Below are positions 1 to 6,197 of a stretch of 15,355 nt of DNA, piece by piece. Positions within the stretch are counted from its first letter, which is position 1, and every line of letters begins with the position of its first letter. The stretch comes from Methylophaga sp. GTDB taxonomy: Bacteria > Pseudomonadota > Gammaproteobacteria > Nitrosococcales > Methylophagaceae. The notes beneath the pieces are model-generated. The model was not told where the DNA came from. It ran no database searches and saw nothing but the letters and a program-made list of their open reading frames with translations. The translations under genes were made by a program, and so were the position numbers. The stretch lies in contig SKGV01000015.1 in the NCBI GenBank assembly GCA_007117275.1, positions 1 to 15,355 on the forward strand, given 5' to 3'.

Positions 1-2
1 AA

Positions 3-632
3 CTGTTGGTGTTGGGTTATCTACGCAATCAGGGGCTGGTGGATAACATCGACCATATTGCTTCTGTGCAAGTCGATTGGGATGTTGATGCTGCGGTGGT
101 CACCACGCATCAGCCAAAAGATAACCTGGAACAGTTGATGTCACGTCGAACTGTGACCAGTGGCTGCGGGCAAGGCACTATGTTTGGTCACGTGATGGAC
201 TCCTTACATAAGCTGCACATTGAGTGTCCGAGCTTCTCTGCACAGAATATTTATGACGTATTGTCCCAGCTGTCCGAATATAACGAAATCTACAAACGTG
301 CCGGTGCCGTGCATGGCTGCGCGCTATGTTCAGCAGAAAAAATCGAGATTTTCATTGAAGATGTAGGCCGTCATAACGCTGTGGACGCTATTTCTGGGTG
401 GATGTGGCTGAATAACGTTGCCGGTGACGATAAAGTGTTTTACACCACCGGGCGTTTGACCTCTGAGATGGTCATTAAAGTCGCCCAGATGCAAGTACCG
501 ATGTTGTTATCACGCTCTGGCGTCACCGAAATGGGACTTGCCATTGCCAAGCGACTGGGCATTGGTATGGTGGCTCGTGCTAAGGGTAAACATTTTTTGG
601 TCTATAGTGGCCAAGACCGCTTTAACTTCTAG
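3..632 (+). CDS. fdhD: Formate dehydrogenase accessory sulfurtransferase FdhD (5' end outside window)
   Basis: FdhD passes sulfur from the IscS cysteine desulfurase to the molybdenum/tungsten bis-MGD cofactor of formate dehydrogenase in the cytoplasm; without it the enzyme is inactive. The frame is open from the first bases of the window, so the N-terminus is missing and the TTG at 6 is not the start. About 209 residues of a family usually 260-280 long remain. Family signatures visible are the cysteine loop SGCGQG (Cys codon at 165-167), the stretch EDVGRHNAVDAISG, the segment TTGRLTSEMVIKVAQ and the end GMVARAKGKHFLVYSG, which matches the nucleotide-binding-like FdhD fold. E. coli FdhD has CxxC in the loop (CGVCG); here only one Cys is present there, and a second pair, CALC, lies at 318-329. 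Identity is secure; partner formate dehydrogenase genes presumably lie upstream. Confidence 0.93.
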   Translation: MLVLGYLRNQGLVDNIDHIASVQVDWDVDAAVVTTHQPKDNLEQLMSRRTVTSGCGQGTMFGHVMDSLHKLHIECPSFSAQNIYDVLSQLSEYNEIYKRAGAVHGCALCSAEKIEIFIEDVGRHNAVDAISGWMWLNNVAGDDKVFYTTGRLTSEMVIKVAQMQVPMLLSRSGVTEMGLAIAKRLGIGMVARAKGKHFLVYSGQDRFNF

Positions 633-651
633 CGCAAACCTACTAGTGCTT

Positions 652-669
652 GCTCTGGTATATCAGAGC
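652..669 (+). terminator. Possible hairpin after fdhD
   Basis: The arms GCTCTG (652-657) and CAGAGC (664-669) form a perfect 6-bp stem around the loop GTATAT, 20 nt after the fdhD stop. There is no T-run after it, so it is not a standard intrinsic terminator; it could stabilise the 3' end of the fdhD transcript or be chance. Confidence 0.25.
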
Positions 670-779
670 TATGCCCATGTGGTGAGGATATCTGGACACA
701 GCATAAGGGTTCGACCAATGCGCTCATTGTAGATAAAGGCTGTGCAACCTTTTCCGGAACGTGTCAGGCGAAGGTTCAT

Positions 780-808
780 TTGACTTAGCAAGGCTTTCGG
801 GCAATTTT
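780..808 (+). promoter_or_regulatory. Weak candidate promoter for the exported DUF2380-type gene
   Basis: TTGACT at 780-785 matches the -35 consensus in five of six bases. At a 17-bp spacing the -10 position holds AATTTT (803-808), which matches only three of six. The remainder of the 633-884 intergenic stretch shows no gene. Confidence 0.22.
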
Positions 809-872
809 CCCGCAATCGGCTGAGCTGCATTTTTACGACGCTAACAGGTTCATACTAGCCATGAGTTTGATT

Positions 873-878
873 GAGGAG
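873..878 (+). promoter_or_regulatory. Ribosome binding site that fixes the start at 885
   Basis: GAGGAG at 873-878 lies 6 nt before the ATG at 885 and only 3 nt before the ATG at 882. It lies inside the longer reading frame that opens at ATG 861, so the upstream ATG is unlikely to be used. Confidence 0.7.
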
Positions 879-884
879 ACAATG

Positions 885-1412
885 ATGACTTTACTAAAAC
901 AATTCCTTGGCGTTTTTGCGGCTGCCTTGATGACTATAGCTGTTGCGGCACAGGCAGATACTCATGCAAAGCACGCACATAGCACCTTGGTGCTGGATAT
1001 TAAAATCACCGGTGATAGCAGTGTCAGTGGCGATGCTGAGGATAACGTTCTAAAAATTGCCAAGTTCAGTGAGCATTTGCGCCAAGAGTTGCAAGATAAA
1101 ACCCGTTTTGTGGTTATCGATGATGCCGATTCGCTGGCACAGATGGCAGTCGCAGCTGAACAGCAAGATTTACACCGCTGTAATGGCTGTGAACGTGACT
1201 TGGCGCAAGCGCTTGGTGCTGGGTATGTCATGTTGCCAAGTGTATTCAGAATGAGTCATCTGATTTCAACATTGCATATCGAGGTCACAGATGCTGAAAC
1301 GGGCACGATGCTCAAACGCAAAGCCTATGATTTTCGAGGCAACACCGATAATGCCTGGGAGCGAGTAATTCGTTATGCAATTCGTGATATGGGCGAATGG
1401 CAGCCGCGTTAA
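885..1412 (+). CDS. Exported DUF2380/DUF3280-type protein with a CxxC motif
   Basis: The function is not known. From the ATG at 885 the protein has 175 residues. It starts with a clear Sec signal peptide: Lys at 5, a hydrophobic core at about 6-21, and a cleavage site after Ala-Gln-Ala at 22-24, so it should be periplasmic. The mature part has a beta strand STLVLDIKITG (33-43), a helix with the FSEHLRQEL stretch, FVVIDD (75-80), a Cys pair CNGC (99-102) followed by DLAQALGAGYVMLPSV, and near the end RGNTDNAWERVIRYAIRDM. This layout (early strand, CxxC before an LGA motif, late RGNTDxxW) is what I recall of the DUF2380/DUF3280 family, often annotated in proteobacteria with methylotrophic or C1 lifestyles. 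The start choice follows the SD at 873-878; ATG 861 would give 183 residues and spoil the signal peptide. It lies 252 nt after fdhD, probably as its own unit. Confidence 0.8.
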   Translation: MTLLKQFLGVFAAALMTIAVAAQADTHAKHAHSTLVLDIKITGDSSVSGDAEDNVLKIAKFSEHLRQELQDKTRFVVIDDADSLAQMAVAAEQQDLHRCNGCERDLAQALGAGYVMLPSVFRMSHLISTLHIEVTDAETGTMLKRKAYDFRGNTDNAWERVIRYAIRDMGEWQPR

Positions 1413-1425
1413 GCCAAGTTAATGC

Positions 1426-1977
1426 TCAGTCTGGCGCGTTGCGCCGAAGCAGCACATACAAAGCACCGGCACCGCCATCTTCAATGGTGGCCGAGTGAAA
1501 GGCCAAGATAGTAGGATGTTGTCGTAACCATTGGTTTAAGTGGCTTTTTAATACTGGTTTTTGCTGCCGTGAACTCCAGCCTTTGCCATGAATGAGGCGC
1601 ACGCAGCGAATCTGCTGCAGCTGACAGTGTTCAATAAACTCCGCCAGTGTCACACGAGCGGCTTCCAGCGTCAGACCATGCAGATCGAGTTCTGCTTCTA
1701 GATGCAACCGACCTGATTTGAGCTTGGCAAACAAGCGGTTTTGAACACCATCACCTTGATAAGACAGCGTGTCTTCATTACCCACCAACTCAGCCTCAAT
1801 CAGACTGGAGAATGGATCCTGCGCACACTCTGTCTGGCTGGCCTTATGCATCAGGCGCACCGAGGTTTTTTGTGGCGTTTTTATCTGGGCCCGGTTTTGC
1901 GACAGTGGCTGAGCGTCTTTGACTTCTTGTCGAAAAAGCGCAAAGTCATCGTCATGCTCGGTTTCGTTGTCAGCCAT
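1426..1977 (-). CDS. Smr-domain protein (SmrA/SmrB-like predicted nuclease)
   Basis: A 183-residue protein with a C-terminal Smr domain, a fold found in MutS2 and in the bacterial proteins YdaL (SmrA) and YfcN (SmrB). Smr domains bind nucleic acid and many cut it; E. coli SmrB cleaves mRNA at collided ribosomes. Visible signatures are LDLHGL (97-102), the IHGKG loop (129-133) and the terminal GGAGALYVLLRR (168-179). The N-terminal half is charged and less conserved, but the opening DDFALFRQEVKDAQPL resembles the start of both SmrA and SmrB, and KLKSGR (85-90) before the domain matches SmrA. I therefore cannot separate the two and leave the symbol empty. No clear SD precedes the ATG at 1977. 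The gene converges on the exported protein gene with a 13-nt gap and diverges from the thi operon. Confidence 0.88.
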   Translation of the reverse strand: MADNETEHDDDFALFRQEVKDAQPLSQNRAQIKTPQKTSVRLMHKASQTECAQDPFSSLIEAELVGNEDTLSYQGDGVQNRLFAKLKSGRLHLEAELDLHGLTLEAARVTLAEFIEHCQLQQIRCVRLIHGKGWSSRQQKPVLKSHLNQWLRQHPTILAFHSATIEDGGAGALYVLLRRNAPD

Positions 1978-2043
1978 GGTTAAATGGGTTTGCCTGTCAT
2001 AAGTTTAGAGAGTCATGATAACACTGTGACATGTGTTGATTGT

Positions 2044-2071
2044 TTGGCTCTGGTTGATAGTTGCCTAATTT
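2044..2071 (+). promoter_or_regulatory. Candidate thi operon promoter
   Basis: TTGGCT (2044-2049) and TAATTT (2066-2071) with a 16-bp spacer would start transcription near 2078-2080, about 20 nt before the riboswitch. Both boxes are imperfect, and other readings of the AT-rich stretch at 2000-2095 are possible. Confidence 0.25.
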
Positions 2072-2097
2072 CTCTGCATCCATTACCATCCTCGATA

Positions 2098-2174
2098 CTT
2101 GTCGGGGTGCCATTGAGTTGGCTGAGATGAAACCCGTTGAACCTGAAGAGGCTAGAACCTCCGTAGGAAACAAG
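2098..2174 (+). promoter_or_regulatory. TPP riboswitch (THI element) aptamer
   Basis: The aptamer binds thiamin pyrophosphate and lowers expression of the thi operon when the cofactor is plentiful. All conserved blocks are present: CGGGGTGCC (2103-2111), GGCTGAGATGA (2120-2130), ACCCGTTGAACCTGA (2132-2146) and CCGTAGGAA (2161-2169). The stems can be drawn by hand: P1 is CTTGT (2098-2102) with ACAAG (2170-2174); P2 is GGG with CCC (2133-2135); P3 is GCC (2109-2111) with GGC (2120-2122); P4 is CCT (2142-2144) with AGG (2165-2167); P5 is GAGG (2148-2151) with CCTC (2158-2161). It lies 110 nt before thiC, the usual place. Confidence 0.95.
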
Positions 2175-2250
2175 GCGGATCGCCAGTCCGTTGTATTTTC
2201 AATACTGGAATAACGATCCAAATTCTTGTTCGCTGACGCGCAACGTTTCA

Positions 2251-2281
2251 TTTCCCCCGATTTTTTCAACGCGAGGGGAAA
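2251..2281 (+). promoter_or_regulatory. Ribosome-binding-site sequestering hairpin of the TPP riboswitch
   Basis: TTTCCCC (2251-2257) pairs perfectly with GGGGAAA (2275-2281), and CG (2258-2259) can pair with CG (2272-2273) beyond a bulged A, leaving the loop 2260-2271. The 3' arm contains the thiC Shine-Dalgarno sequence GAGGGG (2273-2278), 6 nt before the ATG at 2285, so the hairpin should block translation. The 5' arm region CCCCGAT (2255-2261) can instead pair with GTCGGGG (2101-2107) in the aptamer, giving a ligand-free state with the binding site open. The pairing is seen in the sequence; the switching role is inferred. Confidence 0.75.
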
Positions 2282-2284
2282 ACA

Positions 2285-4093
2285 ATGTCAGCTAATCCAA
2301 AAGTAATCGATATCAGCCAACGCAGTGGCATCACTACGGCGCCTTTACCCGGCAGTCATAAAGTCTATGTTCAGGGCAGCCGTGATGATATTCGTGTGCC
2401 ATTTCGTCAAATTAACCTGACAGATACACCCAACAAGGATCCCAATCTGCCCGGTACTCCCAACGAGCCGGTATTGGTGTATGACACCTCGGGTATCTAC
2501 ACAGACCCAGAAGCAAGCATCGATATCGAGGCTGGTTTGCCTGTGATTCGCCAAACGTGGATCGATGACCGTGAGGATACCGAACAACTCGATGCCTTCA
2601 CCTCAAATTACACACGCGAGCAGGATGAACAGCAGTTTGATATTCCACTGTTTGTAAATCGCCGACTGCCGCGCCGCGCTAAGCCGGGCAAAAATGTTTC
2701 ACAAATGCACTACGCACGTCAGGGCATGATTACTCCGGAAATGGAGTACATCGCCATTCGCGAGAGCATGGGCCGCGCTGCGTTACAGGTGGAGGGAAAG
2801 TTGCCGCAAGGGATGAGTAATCACATCACCGCCGAATTTGTTCGCAAGGAAGTGGCAGAGGGCCGGGCAATTATTCCAGCCAACATCAATCACCCTGAAG
2901 CTGAACCGATGATTATTGGCCGCAATTTTCTGGTCAAAATCAACGCCAATATTGGTAACTCGGCAACCACCTCTTCAATTGAAGAAGAAGTCGAAAAAAT
3001 GGTCTGGAGCACACGCTGGGGCGGTGACACCATCATGGATTTGTCGACCGGTAAACATATTCATCAAACCCGCGAGTGGATTATTCGTAACTCTCCGGTT
3101 CCAGTTGGCACAGTGCCGATCTATCAGGCATTGGAAAAGGTTAACGGTGTTGCCGAGGATCTTAACTGGGAAGTGTTCCGCGATACGCTGATTGAACAAG
3201 CCGAGCAGGGGGTTGATTACTTCACCATTCATGCCGGCGTTCGTCTGGCGCATATTCCGCTGACAGTAAACCGGACTACCGGCATTGTGTCCCGTGGGGG
3301 GTCGATAATGGCTGCATGGTGTCTGGCACATCACGAAGAGAGCTTCCTCTACACCCATTTCGAAGAAATTTGTGAAATCATGAAGGCCTATGATGTGTCG
3401 TTTTCTTTGGGCGATGGTTTGCGCCCGGGCTCACAGGCCGATGCCAATGATGAAGCTCAGTTCGCAGAGTTGAAAACACTGGGTGAGTTAACGCAAATTG
3501 CCTGGAAGCATGATGTTCAGGTGATGATTGAAGGGCCAGGACACGTGCCGATGCATAAGATCAAAGAAAACATGGACCTGCAACTGGAATACTGTCACGA
3601 GGCACCTTTTTATACCTTGGGACCCTTGGTTACCGATATTGCACCAGGCTACGACCACATCACTTCTGGCATTGGTGCGGCTATGATTGGCTGGTTTGGC
3701 ACGGCGATGTTGTGTTATGTCACACCCAAAGAGCATCTGGGCTTGCCCAATAAAGACGATGTGAAGACCGGCATCATCACTTACAAAATTGCTGCACATG
3801 CCGCTGATTTGGCTAAAGGACATCCGTGCGCACAACTGCGCGATGATGCAATTTCTAAGGCGCGTTTTGAATTTCGTTGGGAAGATCAGTTCAACCTTGG
3901 TCTGGATCCAGATACCGCACGTGAATTCCATGACGAAACCTTGCCGCAACCAAAAGCCAAGGTGGCACACTTTTGTTCGATGTGTGGCCCCAAGTTCTGC
4001 TCGATGAAAATTTCCCACGACGTTAAGGAGGCATTTGCCGAAAAATCCAAGCAGTTCAAAGCGTCTGGTAGCAAGATTTACCAGCAGGTTTAA
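2285..4093 (+). CDS. thiC: Phosphomethylpyrimidine synthase ThiC
   Basis: ThiC is a radical SAM enzyme that rearranges aminoimidazole ribotide (AIR) into HMP-P, the pyrimidine half of thiamin. The protein has 602 residues, near the usual 600-650. It has the family N-terminal domain (PGSHKVYVQGSRDDIRVPFR, about 22-41), the central barrel with INANIGNSATTSSIEEEVEKM, WGGDTIMDLSTG, FTIHAGV, NRTTGIVSRGGSIMA and IEGPGHVPMHKIKEN, and the C-terminal cluster motif CxxCxxxxC (Cys 564, 567 and 572) that binds the 4Fe-4S cluster. The start is set by GAGGGG at 2273-2278. It is the first gene of the operon and the direct target of the TPP riboswitch. AIR comes from purine synthesis, so ThiC sits at the purine-thiamin branch. 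Confidence 0.98.
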   Translation: MSANPKVIDISQRSGITTAPLPGSHKVYVQGSRDDIRVPFRQINLTDTPNKDPNLPGTPNEPVLVYDTSGIYTDPEASIDIEAGLPVIRQTWIDDREDTEQLDAFTSNYTREQDEQQFDIPLFVNRRLPRRAKPGKNVSQMHYARQGMITPEMEYIAIRESMGRAALQVEGKLPQGMSNHITAEFVRKEVAEGRAIIPANINHPEAEPMIIGRNFLVKINANIGNSATTSSIEEEVEKMVWSTRWGGDTIMDLSTGKHIHQTREWIIRNSPVPVGTVPIYQALEKVNGVAEDLNWEVFRDTLIEQAEQGVDYFTIHAGVRLAHIPLTVNRTTGIVSRGGSIMAAWCLAHHEESFLYTHFEEICEIMKAYDVSFSLGDGLRPGSQADANDEAQFAELKTLGELTQIAWKHDVQVMIEGPGHVPMHKIKENMDLQLEYCHEAPFYTLGPLVTDIAPGYDHITSGIGAAMIGWFGTAMLCYVTPKEHLGLPNKDDVKTGIITYKIAAHAADLAKGHPCAQLRDDAISKARFEFRWEDQFNLGLDPDTAREFHDETLPQPKAKVAHFCSMCGPKFCSMKISHDVKEAFAEKSKQFKASGSKIYQQV

Positions 4094-4098
4094 CACTG

Positions 4099-5178
4099 AT
4101 GCAGCGTTATCTGGTTGTTGGTAGCGGCCTGATTGGTCGGTTGCTGGCTTGGCGGTTGACCAGGGCGGGACATCACGTAGACATAGCCTCCAGTGATGAC
4201 CGCCTTGGCACCGATAGTGCTGGCTTTATTGCTGCCTCCATGATCGCGCCTTACACCGAGGCAGTCTCTGCCGATACATCAGTGTTGGAACTGGGGATGC
4301 GTTCCTATGCTCTGTGGCCGACGTGGTTGTCAGAGTTGTCTGAGCGCATTTTTTTTAACAACAATGGCACGCTGGTGGTGGCGCATCCGGGCGATAAGGC
4401 AGAAATGCAGCGTTATCAGCGCCGGGCAGATCATGTCCTTGGTCCATCAGCCTATCAGTCGTTAAACACACAACAACTTAAAGCACGAGAACCCGAGCTG
4501 GTAGAACGTTTTCAACAGGCATTGTTTTTTGCCGATGAAGCCTGCCTTGATAACCGCCAGTTGTTTCAGGTGCTGGGCGAGTTTCTTGAACAGAATTGCC
4601 AGTGGCAGCAGATCACAGCAGTTGAACAGCTCAGCGAACAGGTTATTGATGAACTCTGTCATCGCTATTTTTCGACAGCATTGACTGACTATGAATCGGT
4701 CTTGGATTGTCGTGGTAATGGTGCGCGTGCCGATATTTCTGACCTTCGCAGTGTGCGTGGTGAGGTGATACGCGTTCACGCCCCAGCGGTTGATTTGCAG
4801 CATTGCATTCGACTGATGCATCCACGCTATCCATTCTATCTGGCACCGCGTCCCAATCATGAATACGTATTGGGCGCGACCGTGATAGAGAGCGCAGATA
4901 GATCCCAGTTAAGTGTGCGTAGTGGCCTTGAGTTGTTATCGGCACTGTATAGCCTGCATCCGGGATTTGCTGAAGCCAGAATTCTCGAACTGCGAGCACA
5001 TTGTCGACCGGCATTGCTCGGACATTTGCCGGAAATTCGCCAGACATCATGGGGATATCAGTTGAATGGCTTTTATCGACACGGTTATCTGTTTGGTCCT
5101 GCCGTCATCGAGCGTTGCCTTGAGTCTTTGGTAATGAAAACACAGACACTGTTATCGGAAGCCAGTCATGTCCACTGA
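4099..5178 (+). CDS. thiO: Glycine oxidase ThiO (FAD-dependent)
   Basis: ThiO oxidises glycine to dehydroglycine (iminoacetate), the C-N unit used by ThiG for the thiazole ring; it is the oxygen-dependent alternative to the radical enzyme ThiH. The 359-residue protein begins with a dinucleotide-binding GSGLIG (8-13) with an acidic/basic FAD-binding end at the second strand, followed by SAGFIAASMIAPYTEA, typical of the DAO/ThiO family. Later signatures are the region RSVRGEVIRV, PFYLAPRPNHEYVLGATV, and the C-terminal RAHCRPALLGHLPEI with NGFYRHGYLFGPAV, which resemble the substrate- and FAD-binding end. It starts 5 nt after the thiC stop and overlaps thiS by 11 bp. A general DAO-family oxidase is the only alternative, and operon context argues against it. 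Confidence 0.93.
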   Translation: MQRYLVVGSGLIGRLLAWRLTRAGHHVDIASSDDRLGTDSAGFIAASMIAPYTEAVSADTSVLELGMRSYALWPTWLSELSERIFFNNNGTLVVAHPGDKAEMQRYQRRADHVLGPSAYQSLNTQQLKAREPELVERFQQALFFADEACLDNRQLFQVLGEFLEQNCQWQQITAVEQLSEQVIDELCHRYFSTALTDYESVLDCRGNGARADISDLRSVRGEVIRVHAPAVDLQHCIRLMHPRYPFYLAPRPNHEYVLGATVIESADRSQLSVRSGLELLSALYSLHPGFAEARILELRAHCRPALLGHLPEIRQTSWGYQLNGFYRHGYLFGPAVIERCLESLVMKTQTLLSEASHVH

Positions 5179-5395
5179 AGCACACACATCGACAAACACT
5201 ATTAGTGTCAACGACAAGCTGATAGAACTGGCGATGCCAGTCTCGTTGACGCAAGCATTACATCTCGCCCAGCAAGTGCAGGGGCGTTATGTGGTGGTAT
5301 TAAATGACACCATCGTGCCACGCTCCGAACAGCAACATGTCATGGTCAAGCCCGGTGACAGACTGGACGTTATTGCACCGATGAGTGGAGGTTAA
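5168..5395 (+). CDS. thiS: Sulfur carrier protein ThiS
   Basis: ThiS is a ubiquitin-fold protein that carries sulfur as a C-terminal thiocarboxylate to ThiG. The product has 75 residues, a little longer than the usual 65-70, with an extra N-terminal dozen residues (STEAHTSTNT) before the first strand ISVNDKLIEL. The key feature is the C-terminal Gly-Gly at 74-75. VVVLNDTIVPRSEQ and PGDRLDVIAPMSGG are typical. The ATG at 5168 lies inside thiO (11-bp overlap) with GGAAG at 5157-5161 as SD. The two terminal Gly codons form the SD of thiG. The adenylating enzyme ThiF is not in the window. Confidence 0.95.
   Translation: MSTEAHTSTNTISVNDKLIELAMPVSLTQALHLAQQVQGRYVVVLNDTIVPRSEQQHVMVKPGDRLDVIAPMSGG
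5387..5391 (+). promoter_or_regulatory. Ribosome binding site of thiG within the thiS Gly-Gly codons
   Basis: GGAGG at 5387-5391 lies 5 nt before the ATG at 5397. The same bases encode the two terminal glycines of ThiS. This decides for ATG 5397 over the in-frame GTG at 5385. Confidence 0.85.
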
Positions 5396-5396
5396 C

Positions 5397-6197
5397 ATGC
5401 AAGCATCTAATTGGCAGGTGTATGGTCAGACACTCAACAGTCGAATGTTTATTGGCACCGCCTTGTATTCTTCACCGCAGGTGATGATCGAAGCCATCAA
5501 GGCATCGTCTGCTGAAGTCATTACCGTTTCACTGCGCCGTCAATCAGCAGAACAGGCACAAAGCGGCCAACAGTTTTGGCAGATGATCGAGTCGCTGGGT
5601 TGTCACTTGCTGCCGAATACGGCGGGTTGTTACAGCGTCAAAGAAGCGGTCAACACCGCACGTCTGGCCCGAGAATTGTTTGAAACAGATTGGATAAAGC
5701 TGGAGGTCATGGGCGACAGCTATAACTTGCAGCCAGACCCCTTTGCCTTGGTAGAGGCAACGCGAACGCTTATCGCGGAGGGTTTTAAGGTGTTCCCATA
5801 TTGCACTGATGACTTGGTGCTCTGTCAAAAACTGGCGGATTTGGGCTGTGAAGTATTGATGCCATGGGGTGCGCCGATCGGCACTGGACAAGGTTTGTTA
5901 AACCCCTATGCATTAAGCACGCTCAGAAAGCGCTTGCCTGAGATGACCTTGCTGGTGGACGCCGGTATTGGTAAGCCATCGGATGCTGTCCAGGCAATGG
6001 AAATGGGCTATGACGGCATCTTGCTCAATACTGCAGTGGCTGAAGCACTTGAACCTGCAGTAATGGCTCAGGCATTTGCCCAAGCAATCAATGCCGGAAG
6101 GCTGGCCTATGAGGGCGGGATCATGCCTAAACGAGATAACGCAAAACCTTCTACGCCCACACTGGATCAACCCATTTGGCAGCAACATGTCAGCTAA
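5397..6197 (+). CDS. thiG: Thiazole synthase ThiG
   Basis: ThiG is a TIM-barrel enzyme that joins 1-deoxy-D-xylulose 5-phosphate, dehydroglycine from ThiO and sulfur from ThiS thiocarboxylate into thiazole phosphate carboxylate. From ATG 5397 it has 266 residues, the usual size. Signatures: FIGTALYSSPQVM near residue 18, NTAGCYSVKEAV (74-85), WIKLEVMGD with the Schiff-base lysine at 101, MPWGAPIGTGQGLLNP, and VDAGIGKPSDAVQAMEMGYDG. It follows thiS by one base and overlaps the next gene by 11 bp, which supports translational coupling and co-production of the ThiS-ThiG complex. Confidence 0.97.
   Translation: MQASNWQVYGQTLNSRMFIGTALYSSPQVMIEAIKASSAEVITVSLRRQSAEQAQSGQQFWQMIESLGCHLLPNTAGCYSVKEAVNTARLARELFETDWIKLEVMGDSYNLQPDPFALVEATRTLIAEGFKVFPYCTDDLVLCQKLADLGCEVLMPWGAPIGTGQGLLNPYALSTLRKRLPEMTLLVDAGIGKPSDAVQAMEMGYDGILLNTAVAEALEPAVMAQAFAQAINAGRLAYEGGIMPKRDNAKPSTPTLDQPIWQQHVS

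Noticed and set aside
700..725. GGGTTCGACCA stretch resembling a tRNA T-arm
   Set aside because: No acceptor stem, anticodon arm or D-arm can be built around it.
538..732. 64-codon plus-strand frame overlapping the end of fdhD
   Set aside because: It is an out-of-frame reading of fdhD running into the intergenic region, with no family match.
2176..2208. Hairpins GTATT/AATAC and CCAGT/ACTGG after the aptamer as an intrinsic terminator
   Set aside because: Short stems and no T-run follow; the SD hairpin is a better expression platform.
1997..2269. 90-codon frame on the minus strand upstream of thiC
   Set aside because: It covers the TPP aptamer and the SD hairpin on the opposite strand, has no recognisable domain and no SD.
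3488..4096. 202-codon minus-strand frame opposite thiC
   Set aside because: It is a shadow of thiC, whose protein is conserved to the last cysteine motif.
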